Below, piece by piece: positions 7,963 through 16,960 of a stretch of 64,000 bases of DNA. The stretch comes from Tissierellia bacterium KA00581 (lineage in GTDB: Bacteria; Bacillota; Clostridia; Tissierellales; Peptoniphilaceae), in contig KQ959643.1 in assembly GCA_001552895.1 (NCBI GenBank), forward strand, positions 67,907-131,906, in the 5' to 3' direction. Within the stretch, counting starts at the first letter, position 1. Every line of letters begins with the position of its first letter. The notes below the pieces were generated by a model, which searched no databases, was not told the origin of the DNA, and was given only the letters and a program-made list of their open reading frames with translations. The position numbers and the translations under genes are program-made.

Positions 7963-8001
7963 AAAATATCCTCTTTGCATTTTAGTAGAGAGGATATTTT
8001 T
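7963..8001 (+). terminator. Intrinsic terminator after LRR protein gene
   Basis: AAAATATCCTCT (7963-7974) pairs with AGAGGATATTTT (7989-8000) around a 14-base loop and runs into T residues. Confidence 0.85.
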
Positions 8002-8030
8002 ATAAAAAAATAAAAAAATTTTAAAAAAAG

Positions 8031-8059
8031 TTTGTAATTTTTAAATTATGTGGTATAAT
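8031..8059 (+). promoter_or_regulatory. groESL promoter
   Basis: TTTGTA at 8031-8036 and TATAAT at 8054-8059 are 17 bp apart. TGG just before the -10 box makes it an extended -10 promoter. Transcription should start near 8066, directly in front of the CIRCE operator. Confidence 0.75.
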
Positions 8060-8072
8060 ATCTATGTAAGAG

Positions 8073-8099
8073 TTAGCACTCAAATATATAGACTGCTAA
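8073..8099 (+). promoter_or_regulatory. CIRCE operator (HrcA site)
   Basis: TTAGCACTC (8073-8081), nine bases, then GACTGCTAA (8091-8099) match the CIRCE inverted repeat except for one base in the right arm (consensus GAGTGCTAA). HrcA represses groESL and dnaK operons through this element in Gram-positive bacteria. It lies at the transcription start and within the leader of groES. hrcA itself is not in the window. Confidence 0.92.
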
Positions 8100-8126
8100 T
8101 AAAAGAATTTTTTTAGGAGGTATGTT

Positions 8127-10051
<1,925 letters not shown>

Positions 10052-10070
10052 AATAAATAATATAGCATAT

Positions 10071-10103
10071 AAAAAAAGGTAAGCTTAAAAGCTTACCTTT
10101 TTT
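10071..10103 (+). terminator. Intrinsic terminator after groEL
   Basis: GGTAAGCTT and AAGCTTACC, flanked by an A-run and a T-run, form a strong hairpin. The segment 10074-10106 recurs base for base at 11699-11731, on the far side of the antiporter gene. Confidence 0.92.
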
Positions 10104-10162
10104 ATTTAATCACAGAATAATTTTATCATAATAAATAAAAATTGATTTTATTTTAAGTATTA

Positions 10163-10191
10163 TTGCTTTTAAAAGTATATTGTGATATAAT
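10163..10191 (+). promoter_or_regulatory. Promoter for antiporter gene
   Basis: TTGCTT at 10163-10168 and TATAAT at 10186-10191 are 17 bp apart. The predicted start near 10198 gives a long leader of about 130 bases before the antiporter. Confidence 0.6.
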
Positions 10192-10247
10192 ACAATAAAA
10201 TAACGAAAATATGGTATTTTACTTGTAAAATATTAATTTATAAATAA

Positions 10248-10308
10248 CTGATGAATTTTATATTTATATTAATTTTATAATTATAATAGAAAAATACATC
10301 AGCTTTTT
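10248..10308 (+). promoter_or_regulatory. Possible attenuator hairpin in antiporter leader
   Basis: CTGATG (10248-10253) can pair with CATCAG (10297-10302), which is directly followed by CTTTTTTA. The 43-base loop is AT-rich. This could be a leader terminator, but the stem is only six base pairs and no known riboswitch fold is recognised. Confidence 0.25.
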
Positions 10309-10328
10309 TATATTATAGGAGGAATTTT

Positions 10329-11540
10329 ATGCTTTTATCTTTATCGCTTATTATTTTATTAGGAGTAACAATTGGAAATTTATTTGTTAAGTTAAAATTA
10401 CCACATATTATAGGTATGTTAATAACTGGAATTATTTTAGGACCTCATGTACTTAATCTATTAGATTCGAGTATTCTTAAAATTTCAGCTGATTTAAGAA
10501 AAATGGCGCTAGTTATTATCCTTTTAAAAGCTGGTTTGTCATTGGATTTATCAGATTTAAAAAAATCTGGTAGTTCAGCATTTTTTTTATCATTTCTTCC
10601 TGCGAGTTTTGAAATTTTAGGATACATAATATTTGCTCCGATATTTTTTAAAGTTAAAGTAATTGATGCTGCTGTATTAGGAGCAGTCCTTGCTTCAGTT
10701 TCTCCTGCAGTTGTTGTTCCTAGAATGATTGATTTGATTGAAAGAAAATATGGAACAAACAAAGGAATTCCACAAATGATTGTAGCAGGTGCTTCTTGTG
10801 ATGATATATTTACTATAGTTTTATTTACTACATTTTTAAATACAGCTTTAAATGGTCATTTTAATATTAATAGCTTGTTTAGTATACCAATATCTATAAT
10901 ATTAGGTATTATTATAGGCTCTATGGTTGGATATTTTTTGCATATAATATTTGAAAATCTTTATAAAAAACATCATTATGTAAGAAATAGTATTAAAGTA
11001 ATTATAATACTTGGTTTTTCTTTTTTACTTGTATCACTAGAAGAAAAATTATCTAATATTTTGCCTATATCAGGTTTATTAGCAGTTATGAGTATGGCAA
11101 GTGTTATAAAAATTAAAAGTGTTGATTTTGTATCAAAAAGATTATCAGAAAAATTTGGTAAGATATGGTTATCGGCTGAAGTTTTGCTTTTTGTCTTAGT
11201 GGGAGCAGCTGTAGATATAAGATATACATTAGGGTTTGGAAAAGAAGCAATATTAATAATTTTTATATGTTTAATATTTAGATCTGTTGGAATTTTGATA
11301 TCAATTGCAAAAAGAGATTTCAATAATAAAGAAAGAGTTTTTTGCATACTTGCATATATTCCTAAAGCAACTGTTCAAGCTGCAATTGCTTCAATACCAT
11401 TATTGTCAGGATTAGGTAGTGGAAATTTAATATTATCTATAGCAGTGTTATCAATTTTAATAACCGCACCTATGGGAGCAATTGGAATAGATAAAACATA
11501 TGTAAAATATTTAAAAAAATCTAATAATTATCATGGATAA
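10329..11540 (+). CDS. Cation:proton antiporter (CPA family)
   Basis: The 403-residue protein is almost wholly hydrophobic, with about 12 predicted membrane helices, as in Na+/H+ and K+/H+ exchangers of the CPA superfamily. PHIIGMLITGIILGP near the N-terminus is the typical helix, and GASCDDIFTIVLF near residue 155 carries the paired acidic residues that bind the cation. It lacks the C-terminal TrkA-N/RCK domain of Kef systems. SD AGGAGG precedes ATG 10329. It is a single-gene unit between two identical terminators. The ion (Na+, K+ or Li+) cannot be read from the sequence. Confidence 0.85.
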   Translation: MLLSLSLIILLGVTIGNLFVKLKLPHIIGMLITGIILGPHVLNLLDSSILKISADLRKMALVIILLKAGLSLDLSDLKKSGSSAFFLSFLPASFEILGYIIFAPIFFKVKVIDAAVLGAVLASVSPAVVVPRMIDLIERKYGTNKGIPQMIVAGASCDDIFTIVLFTTFLNTALNGHFNINSLFSIPISIILGIIIGSMVGYFLHIIFENLYKKHHYVRNSIKVIIILGFSFLLVSLEEKLSNILPISGLLAVMSMASVIKIKSVDFVSKRLSEKFGKIWLSAEVLLFVLVGAAVDIRYTLGFGKEAILIIFICLIFRSVGILISIAKRDFNNKERVFCILAYIPKATVQAAIASIPLLSGLGSGNLILSIAVLSILITAPMGAIGIDKTYVKYLKKSNNYHG

Positions 11541-11698
11541 ATAACTATTTTTAGTAATCTAAATGTATGTAAATATTATTAATTTTTAATTATTGATTAT
11601 ACAAAGATAATAGTTTAAGATATTACTAAAGAAAAGATAGATGCTATGTCCAAATGAAATAAGAAATGAGATATAAAATAAACAGGTAAACACATAAT
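11541..11698. other. AT-rich gap without recognised gene
   Basis: There is no ORF with a plausible SD here. Scattered complementary words (ACTATT/AATAGT and TTTAGTAAT/ATTACTAAA) occur but do not nest into one stem. This is probably the 3' flank of the antiporter gene, up to its terminator. Confidence 0.5.
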
Positions 11699-11729
11699 AA
11701 AAGGTAAGCTTAAAAGCTTACCTTTTTTA
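11699..11729 (+). terminator. Terminator after antiporter, duplicate of groEL terminator
   Basis: The same GGTAAGCTT/AAGCTTACC hairpin and T-run as at 10071. Identity covers 33 bases (11699-11731 against 10074-10106) and then continues with one indel. It ends the antiporter transcript about 160 bases after its stop. Confidence 0.88.
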
Positions 11730-11921
11730 TTAATCATTTTGATAACTTGATTTTTTAATTTTTACATTATTAAAAGAAAGTTTAATAATTAGTTTTAAAA
11801 GGCAAGTTAATTAAAATTTATTTATCTATTATATTTTTAAACATTATAATCATATTTATTTTTATAAAAATTATAAATTTTAATAATGAAAAAATAATGT
11901 TAAAAATATTAATTATTTAAA

Positions 11922-11950
11922 TTATCACAATCTTTTTTGTGTGGTATAAT
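11922..11950 (+). promoter_or_regulatory. Promoter upstream of nadE
   Basis: TTATCA (11922-11927) and an extended -10, TGGTATAAT (-10 box at 11945-11950), are spaced 17 bp. A second extended -10 (TGGTAAAAT, box 12037-12042) sits 24 bases before the nadE start without a good -35, so two start points are possible. The stretch 11730-11921 is AT-rich with nothing recognised. Confidence 0.6.
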
Positions 11951-12065
11951 ATATATTATAAAAACATTTTTATGATTAACAAAATATTAAATCAAAAAAA
12001 TTTTTGTTTGTAGTAGAAAATTTTTTATATTTATGGTAAAATATTTAAGTTAAGGAGGTTAAAAT

Positions 12066-12773
12066 ATGAAAAATACTGTTTCAAGCCTTATAAAATGGTT
12101 ACAAGATTGTGTTAAATCTGCTAATTGTAATGGAGTAGTTTATGGTTTAAGTGGTGGAGTTGATTCTGCTGTTGTTGCTTGTCTTTCTAAGATGGCGTTT
12201 AATGATAATTCTTTAGCAATTATGATGCCTATACATAGTTCTTTAAAAGATGAAATTGATGCGAAACTTGTAGTTGATAAATTCAAATTAAATCATATTA
12301 AGGTTGATCTTTCTTTAACATATGACGAAATGGTAAAAGTTTTTGAAAGTTCAGAAAATAAAATGGCTTATGCAAATATAAAGCCTCGCCTTAGAATGAC
12401 TACTTTATACTATTATGCACAATTAAAAAAATATTTGGTTGTAGGTAGTAGTAATAAATCAGAGTTTTTGCTTGGCTATTTTACAAAATATGGTGATAGT
12501 GGTTCGGATATAATGCCACTTGTTAATTTTTCAAAAAGTGAAATTTATGATCTTGCAAAATATTTAGAAATTCCAGATGCTATAATACAAAAACCTCCAA
12601 GTGCTGGACTTTTTGAAGGACAAACTGATGAAGATGAAATGGGTTTTTCTTACAAAGATTTAGAAAAATATTTAAATAATGAAAAAATTGATAAAAAATT
12701 AAAAGAAAAAATAGAAACAATGATTAAAAATTCAGAACATAAAAGGTGTTTTGCGAAAGGATTTAGGAGGTAA
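12066..12773 (+). CDS. nadE: NAD+ synthase, ammonia-dependent
   Basis: The 235-residue product adenylates nicotinate adenine dinucleotide and replaces AMP with ammonia, the last step of NAD synthesis. The PP-loop is SGGVDSAV near residues 30-37. VVGSSNKSE near 125 and GLFEGQTDEDEMGFSY near 180 are the substrate-binding blocks. There is no N-terminal glutaminase domain, so it uses free ammonia. It is a little shorter than many homologues but has all key blocks. SD AAGGAGG precedes ATG 12066. A second NAD gene, nadD, is at 33190. Confidence 0.95.
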   Translation: MKNTVSSLIKWLQDCVKSANCNGVVYGLSGGVDSAVVACLSKMAFNDNSLAIMMPIHSSLKDEIDAKLVVDKFKLNHIKVDLSLTYDEMVKVFESSENKMAYANIKPRLRMTTLYYYAQLKKYLVVGSSNKSEFLLGYFTKYGDSGSDIMPLVNFSKSEIYDLAKYLEIPDAIIQKPPSAGLFEGQTDEDEMGFSYKDLEKYLNNEKIDKKLKEKIETMIKNSEHKRCFAKGFRR

Positions 12774-12775
12774 TT

Positions 12776-13519
12776 ATGTCAGGACATAATAAATGGAGTA
12801 CCATTAAACATAAAAAAGGAAAAGAAGATGCTAAAAGAGGAAAAATATTTACAAAACTTGCTAGAGCTATAATAGTAGCAGCAAAAGAAGGAGGGGTTGA
12901 TCCTGAATATAACCCAGCTTTAAAAACTGCAATAGAAAAAGCTAAAGCTGAAAATATGCCAAATGATAATATTGAAAGGTCTTTAAAAAAAGCAGCAGGT
13001 GGACTTGATTCAAGCAATTATGAAACAATCATATATGAAGGTTATGGCCCAGAAGGAATAGCTGTTATTGTTGAGTGCTTGACAGATAATAGAAATAGAA
13101 CTGCACCAGATGTAAGACATGCCTTTGATAAACATGGTGGAAATTTAGGACAAAGTGGTTCTGTACTTTTTATGTTTAATAAAAAGGGTGTAATAGAAAT
13201 AGAAACTTCTAATGCAAAAGAAGAAGAGCTTTTAGATTTTGCTTTAGAAAATGGTGCTAGTGATTTTGAAACAGATCAAGACGTTTATACAATTTATAGC
13301 GATGTTTCTGACTTTATTTCACTTAGAGATGCTTTACAAAAAAAAGGATATAAACTTTCTGAATGTGATTTACAATACGTACCAACAAATTATGTTAAAA
13401 TTTCTAATGAAGAAAATATAAAGAAAATGGTTAAAATGATAGAACAACTTGAAGATAATGATGATGTTCAAAATGTATATCATAATTGGGAAATTCCTGA
13501 AGATTTAGATATTGAATAA
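12776..13519 (+). CDS. YebC/PmpR family regulatory protein
   Basis: The 247-residue product matches the family's usual length. It starts MSGHNKWSTIKHKKGKED and has ENMPNDNIERSLKKA (about 62-76) and YEGYGPEGIAVIVECLTDN (near 89), all conserved. Members were described as transcription regulators and more recently as ribosome-associated factors that ease stalling at proline stretches. Which applies here cannot be told. It follows nadE by two bases with AGGAGG inside the nadE end, so the two are translationally close. The next gene starts at its stop. Confidence 0.95.
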   Translation: MSGHNKWSTIKHKKGKEDAKRGKIFTKLARAIIVAAKEGGVDPEYNPALKTAIEKAKAENMPNDNIERSLKKAAGGLDSSNYETIIYEGYGPEGIAVIVECLTDNRNRTAPDVRHAFDKHGGNLGQSGSVLFMFNKKGVIEIETSNAKEEELLDFALENGASDFETDQDVYTIYSDVSDFISLRDALQKKGYKLSECDLQYVPTNYVKISNEENIKKMVKMIEQLEDNDDVQNVYHNWEIPEDLDIE

Positions 13520-13520
13520 A

Positions 13521-14159
13521 ATGAAAAAGCTAGAATCTATTTTTATTTCTTTTTTAGTTATATTTTCAATTTTGTTATATTTTATTGATTTTATGGCTTT
13601 AGATATATCTTATTATAATAAATTTCATAAAGAAAATAATATTGCAAAAGTTTCAAATCTTTCAGAAAAATATGTACAAGATGCTTCTGTTTCATTAGTT
13701 AGATTTTTAAAAAATGGTAAAGAAGAAGAACTTAAAGAAAATTTTAATAAAAAAGAAATTAGCCATATGAAAGATGTTTATAAACTTTTTAGGCTGGATA
13801 GAAAATTGTATAAAAGTTTTATTTCTATATCGATAATAGTAATTATATATTGCATGATAAAAAAAGATAGAATGTTTTTTTACTATCTAAAGAAATATTT
13901 TTTGATAGTGTATTTTTCTTTACTTATGTTTTTAGCGATTTGTTCTATGTTTTTTTCAAATAGTTTTATGTATTTTCATAAAATATTTTTTAAAAATGAC
14001 CTTTGGCTTTTAGATTATGATACAGATTTTATGATTAGAATTTTACCTGAAAAATTTTTCTTTACATTATTTTTAAATGTATTAGTTCTATGGTCGATTG
14101 TAGTTTTTGTAATTTATATATTTATTAGACTTAAAAAAAGTATAGGAGTTAAGATATGA
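13521..14159 (+). CDS. DUF1461 (TIGR01906) integral membrane protein
   Basis: The protein has 212 residues from ATG 13521; an upstream TTG at 13512 inside the yebC end is possible but has no better SD. There are four hydrophobic segments: one at the N-terminus, two near 90-145 and one near the C-terminus. FMYFHKIFFKNDLWLLDYD and RILPEKFFF match the TIGR01906 signature as I know it. Its function is unknown. It is coupled to yebC upstream and overlaps the lgt start by four bases, suggesting a membrane or lipoprotein-related role by context only. Confidence 0.75.
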   Translation: MKKLESIFISFLVIFSILLYFIDFMALDISYYNKFHKENNIAKVSNLSEKYVQDASVSLVRFLKNGKEEELKENFNKKEISHMKDVYKLFRLDRKLYKSFISISIIVIIYCMIKKDRMFFYYLKKYFLIVYFSLLMFLAICSMFFSNSFMYFHKIFFKNDLWLLDYDTDFMIRILPEKFFFTLFLNVLVLWSIVVFVIYIFIRLKKSIGVKI

Positions 14160-14905
14160 AAGTTAATATAAGTAGAGTTGCATTTTCAATTTTTGGAATT
14201 GATATAATGTGGTATGCAATAATAATTTGTTTTGGAATTTTTATGGGAATGCTTGTAGCAAGTGAAAATTCTCATCTTAGAAAAATAAAAAAAGACACCG
14301 TTTCAGATTTACTTCTTTATGCATTACCTTTAAGCGTTATAGGAGCTAGAATATATTATGTAATTTTTGAATGGAAAAGTTATAAAGGAAATTTTCTTTC
14401 AATGATAAATATAAGAGAAGGTGGACTTGCTATATATGGAGCTGTTATTACAGCTATCATTGTAGTTTTTTTCTTTAGCAAATATAAAAAAATTGATTGT
14501 AGAGACCTTCTTGATATCTGTGCTCCAGGACTTATCTTAGGTCAAGCAATAGGTAGATGGGGAAATTTTATAAATCAAGAAGCACACGGATATGAAACAA
14601 CATTTCCAATTTCTGTACTAATAGATGGTAAAAGATATCATGCAACCTTTTTATATGAATCAGTTGGAAATTTTTTGATTTTTCTATTTCTTATGAAATA
14701 TATTAGAAAATATCAAAAGAAAAAAGGTCAAGTAGTTTTATTATATGCAATACTTTATGGAATAGTTAGGTTTTTTGTAGAAGGATTAAGAACAGATAGC
14801 CTTATGTTTTTAGGGTTTAGAGTATCGCAAATATTATCTTTAGTAGCTGTTATAGTAGGAAGTATAATTTTTGTTATAAATAGAAAATACGGAAAAAGTA
14901 TTTAA
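14156..14905 (+). CDS. lgt: Prolipoprotein diacylglyceryl transferase
   Basis: The 249-residue membrane enzyme transfers diacylglycerol from phosphatidylglycerol to the lipobox cysteine of prolipoproteins. The signature GQAIGRWGNFINQEAHG lies near residues 128-144, and REGGLAIYG, which holds the essential periplasmic-side residues in known Lgt, near 86-94. About seven membrane helices are present. One substrate could be the lipoprotein at 48568. The start overlaps the preceding stop (ATGA), and a strong terminator follows. Confidence 0.96.
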   Translation: MKVNISRVAFSIFGIDIMWYAIIICFGIFMGMLVASENSHLRKIKKDTVSDLLLYALPLSVIGARIYYVIFEWKSYKGNFLSMINIREGGLAIYGAVITAIIVVFFFSKYKKIDCRDLLDICAPGLILGQAIGRWGNFINQEAHGYETTFPISVLIDGKRYHATFLYESVGNFLIFLFLMKYIRKYQKKKGQVVLLYAILYGIVRFFVEGLRTDSLMFLGFRVSQILSLVAVIVGSIIFVINRKYGKSI

Positions 14906-14924
14906 AATTAATAAAAAAATTTTT

Positions 14925-14950
14925 GGATGCATATATGCATCCTTTTTTTT
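14925..14950 (+). terminator. Intrinsic terminator after lgt
   Basis: GGATGCA (14925-14931) and TGCATCC (14936-14942) form a 7-bp stem with a TATA loop and a run of eight T residues. Confidence 0.92.
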
Positions 14951-14984
14951 ATAAAAATTTAAAAAAATTAATTACATAAATTTA

Positions 14985-14999
14985 CTCCATATTACTCCA
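14985..14999 (-). promoter_or_regulatory. Two MraZ-like boxes in reverse orientation
   Basis: CTCCA at 14985-14989 and again at 14995-14999 read on the - strand as TGGAG repeated with exactly 10-bp spacing, the same arrangement as the TGG boxes in the mraZ leader. They lie about 90 bp upstream of the -35 box. Binding by MraZ is inferred. Confidence 0.4.
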
Positions 15000-15087
15000 C
15001 TATTAATAAAATTTTTAATTTTTTTTACAAATTTAAAGAAAAATTTTAAATTTTTATTAAAAAAACTAAAAAAAATCTAAAAAAAAC

Positions 15088-15116
15088 TTGAAAAATTTGT
15101 TTAAATAGTATAGAAT
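15088..15116 (+). promoter_or_regulatory. Promoter of the division/wall cluster
   Basis: TTGAAA (15088-15093) and TAGAAT (15111-15116) are 17 bp apart. Transcription should begin near 15123, just before the MraZ boxes. It probably drives mraZ through nrdR, since no terminator is seen until 27102. Confidence 0.65.
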
Positions 15117-15136
15117 ATAGATGTATCTATATAGAG

Positions 15137-15161
15137 TGGTTTAATATGGAGTGAAATGGAA
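15137..15161 (+). promoter_or_regulatory. MraZ operator, three TGGNN boxes
   Basis: TGGTT (15137), TGGAG (15147) and TGGAA (15157) are spaced exactly 10 bp, that is three TGGNN words with five-base gaps. This is the MraZ-binding arrangement known from the mra promoters of other bacteria. Their place just after the predicted transcription start suits autorepression. Confidence 0.75.
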
Positions 15162-15184
15162 CAAAATTTTAGGAGGTGATGGCA

Positions 15185-15616
15185 TTGTTTATCGGAGATT
15201 ATCCACATACATTAGATGACAAAGGTAGGCTTATTATGCCATCAAAGTTTAGAGAAGAACTAGGAAAAAATTTTGTTGTAACAAGAGGAATGGAAAATTG
15301 TCTTTTTGTATTTACTGAAGAAAAATGGATTGAGTTTACAAAAGATTTAGATTCTAAAGGATTAAACCAAAAAGATGTTCGTGCTGTAAAAAGATTTTTT
15401 TGCAGTAATGCTATGAGTTCTGATTTAGATAAACAAGGTAGATTTTTATTAAATAAAAAACTTCGTGAACATGCAAATATTCAAAGAGATGTTATGATAA
15501 TTGGAGTTTCTGATAGAATAGAAATCTGGGCTAAAGAAAAATGGGATGATTATAGCATTGAACAATATAGTGATGAAGAAAAAATTGCAGAAAAATTTGA
15601 TGCAATTAGTTTTTAG
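15185..15616 (+). CDS. mraZ: Transcriptional regulator MraZ
   Basis: From TTG at 15185 the product has 143 residues, the normal MraZ length, and starts FIGDYPHTLDDKGRLIMPSK as in homologues. In-frame GTG (15176) and ATG (15179) lie inside or against the AGGAGG at 15171-15176, so TTG at eight bases' distance is the best start. Two SpoVT/AbrB-like halves carry the DxxGR motif (DDKGR and DKQGR). MraZ forms a ring-shaped oligomer and regulates its own division/wall cluster through TGG repeats, which are present in the leader. Confidence 0.95.
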   Translation: MFIGDYPHTLDDKGRLIMPSKFREELGKNFVVTRGMENCLFVFTEEKWIEFTKDLDSKGLNQKDVRAVKRFFCSNAMSSDLDKQGRFLLNKKLREHANIQRDVMIIGVSDRIEIWAKEKWDDYSIEQYSDEEKIAEKFDAISF

Positions 15617-15625
15617 GAAAAAATT

Positions 15626-16558
15626 ATGGAATTTAAACATATACCTGTAATGTTAAATGAGGTTATAGAAAATTTAAATATTAATCCATGTGGAATATAT
15701 GTTGATCTAACCGTTGGAGGAGCGGGACATTCTTGTGAAATTTTAAAAAGACTTACAACTGGTAAACTTATTTGTGTTGATCAAGATATAGAAGCTTTAG
15801 AAGTTTCTAAAGAAAGACTTTTAAAAATTTCAAAAAATGTTTCTTTTTATAAAAGTAATTTTGAAAATTTTAATGATATATTAGATTATTTTGATATCGA
15901 TAAAGTTGATGGAGTACTTTTAGACATTGGAGTTTCTTCCTATCAAATTGATAATAAAGATAGAGGCTTTTCATATATGCTAGATGCAAAGCTTGATATG
16001 AGAATGGATAAAAGTATTAAGAAATCAGCTTTTGATGTAGTTAATTACTATGATAAAAAAGATCTTGAATATATTTTTTATACATATGGAGAAGAAAAAT
16101 GGACAAAAAGAATTGTTGAATTTATAGTTGATTATAGAAAAAAAGCTCCCATAGAAACAACTTTTGATTTGGTTAATATAATTGAAAAGGCTATTCCAAA
16201 GGCTGTAAGAGCTAAGGGAGGTAATCCTTCAAAAAGAGTGTTTCAAGCTATAAGAATAGAGGTTAATAGAGAGCTTTATGTTATAAAAAAAGTTATTCCA
16301 GATATAGTTAATAGACTTAACAAAGATGGTAGACTTTGTGTTATAACTTTTCATTCGCTAGAAGATAGAATTGTAAAAGATTCTTTTAAAGAACTTGCAA
16401 GAGGGTGTATTTGCCCTAAAGAACTTTGTATTTGCGTTTGTAATAATAAGCCCAAAATAAAGATTTTAACAAAAAAGCCTATAGTACCTTCTGAAAGCGA
16501 ACTAAAGAATAATTCTAGATCTAAAAGCTCTAAACTTAGAGTTTGTGCGAAAATTTAA
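15626..16558 (+). CDS. rsmH: 16S rRNA m4C1402 methyltransferase RsmH
   Basis: The 310-residue S-adenosylmethionine-dependent enzyme N4-methylates C1402 of 16S rRNA. HIPVMLNEVIENL at the start, DLTVGGAGHS near 29 (SAM motif), GVLLDIGVSSYQID near 98 and FHSLEDRIVK near 246 are all diagnostic. It follows mraZ by nine bases, the invariant mraZ-rsmH order. There is no SD of note; coupling to mraZ translation is likely. Confidence 0.97.
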   Translation: MEFKHIPVMLNEVIENLNINPCGIYVDLTVGGAGHSCEILKRLTTGKLICVDQDIEALEVSKERLLKISKNVSFYKSNFENFNDILDYFDIDKVDGVLLDIGVSSYQIDNKDRGFSYMLDAKLDMRMDKSIKKSAFDVVNYYDKKDLEYIFYTYGEEKWTKRIVEFIVDYRKKAPIETTFDLVNIIEKAIPKAVRAKGGNPSKRVFQAIRIEVNRELYVIKKVIPDIVNRLNKDGRLCVITFHSLEDRIVKDSFKELARGCICPKELCICVCNNKPKIKILTKKPIVPSESELKNNSRSKSSKLRVCAKI

Positions 16559-16570
16559 GGGGGATTTAAT

Positions 16571-16936
16571 ATGAATACTGCTCAAGTAGAATATATCGGT
16601 CTTTCAAATGAGAGAATTTTAGAAAACAAAACTAAAGCCGACGGAATTACCAGAAAATCCAGTTTATATAAAAATATTTCACTTATTTTATTTGTTGTTT
16701 TAACAACTGTTTTTAGTGTAATAATTTTATATGGATATCTAAATATTGCTAAGCAAAATAGAAAAATAAATACACTAAATTCTGAAATTCTCTCTTTAAA
16801 AACCGAAAGGGATAATTACAATATAAAACTTGAGCCATATAAATCTGTAGATAGAATTGCAAAACTTGCAAAATTAAATTATAATATGGATTTTCCTAAA
16901 AAGGATCAAATAAAATATTTGGACAAGTTAAAGTAA
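16571..16936 (+). CDS. ftsL: Cell division protein FtsL
   Basis: This is a 121-residue single-pass protein: a cytosolic part of about 40 residues, a membrane helix (about 42-62), then a coiled-coil-like stretch (QNRKINTLNSEILSLKTERD) and a short tail. This layout and its place between rsmH and a class B PBP define FtsL, which joins DivIC and DivIB in the divisome. Sequence conservation in FtsL is low, so the name rests on position and topology. GGGGG-type SD precedes ATG 16571. Confidence 0.85.
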   Translation: MNTAQVEYIGLSNERILENKTKADGITRKSSLYKNISLILFVVLTTVFSVIILYGYLNIAKQNRKINTLNSEILSLKTERDNYNIKLEPYKSVDRIAKLAKLNYNMDFPKKDQIKYLDKLK

Positions 16937-16960
16937 TTTTTGTGTGCACAAGGAGTTTAG

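Noticed and set aside
11544..11630. Interleaved complementary words ACTATT/AATAGT and TTTAGTAAT/ATTACTAAA suggesting a pseudoknot
   Set aside because: Such short AT words arise easily here; no promoter, terminator or gene context supports an RNA.
15176..15184. GTG or ATG start for mraZ
   Set aside because: These codons overlap or abut the AGGAGG; the TTG at 15185 gives the family N-terminus and length.
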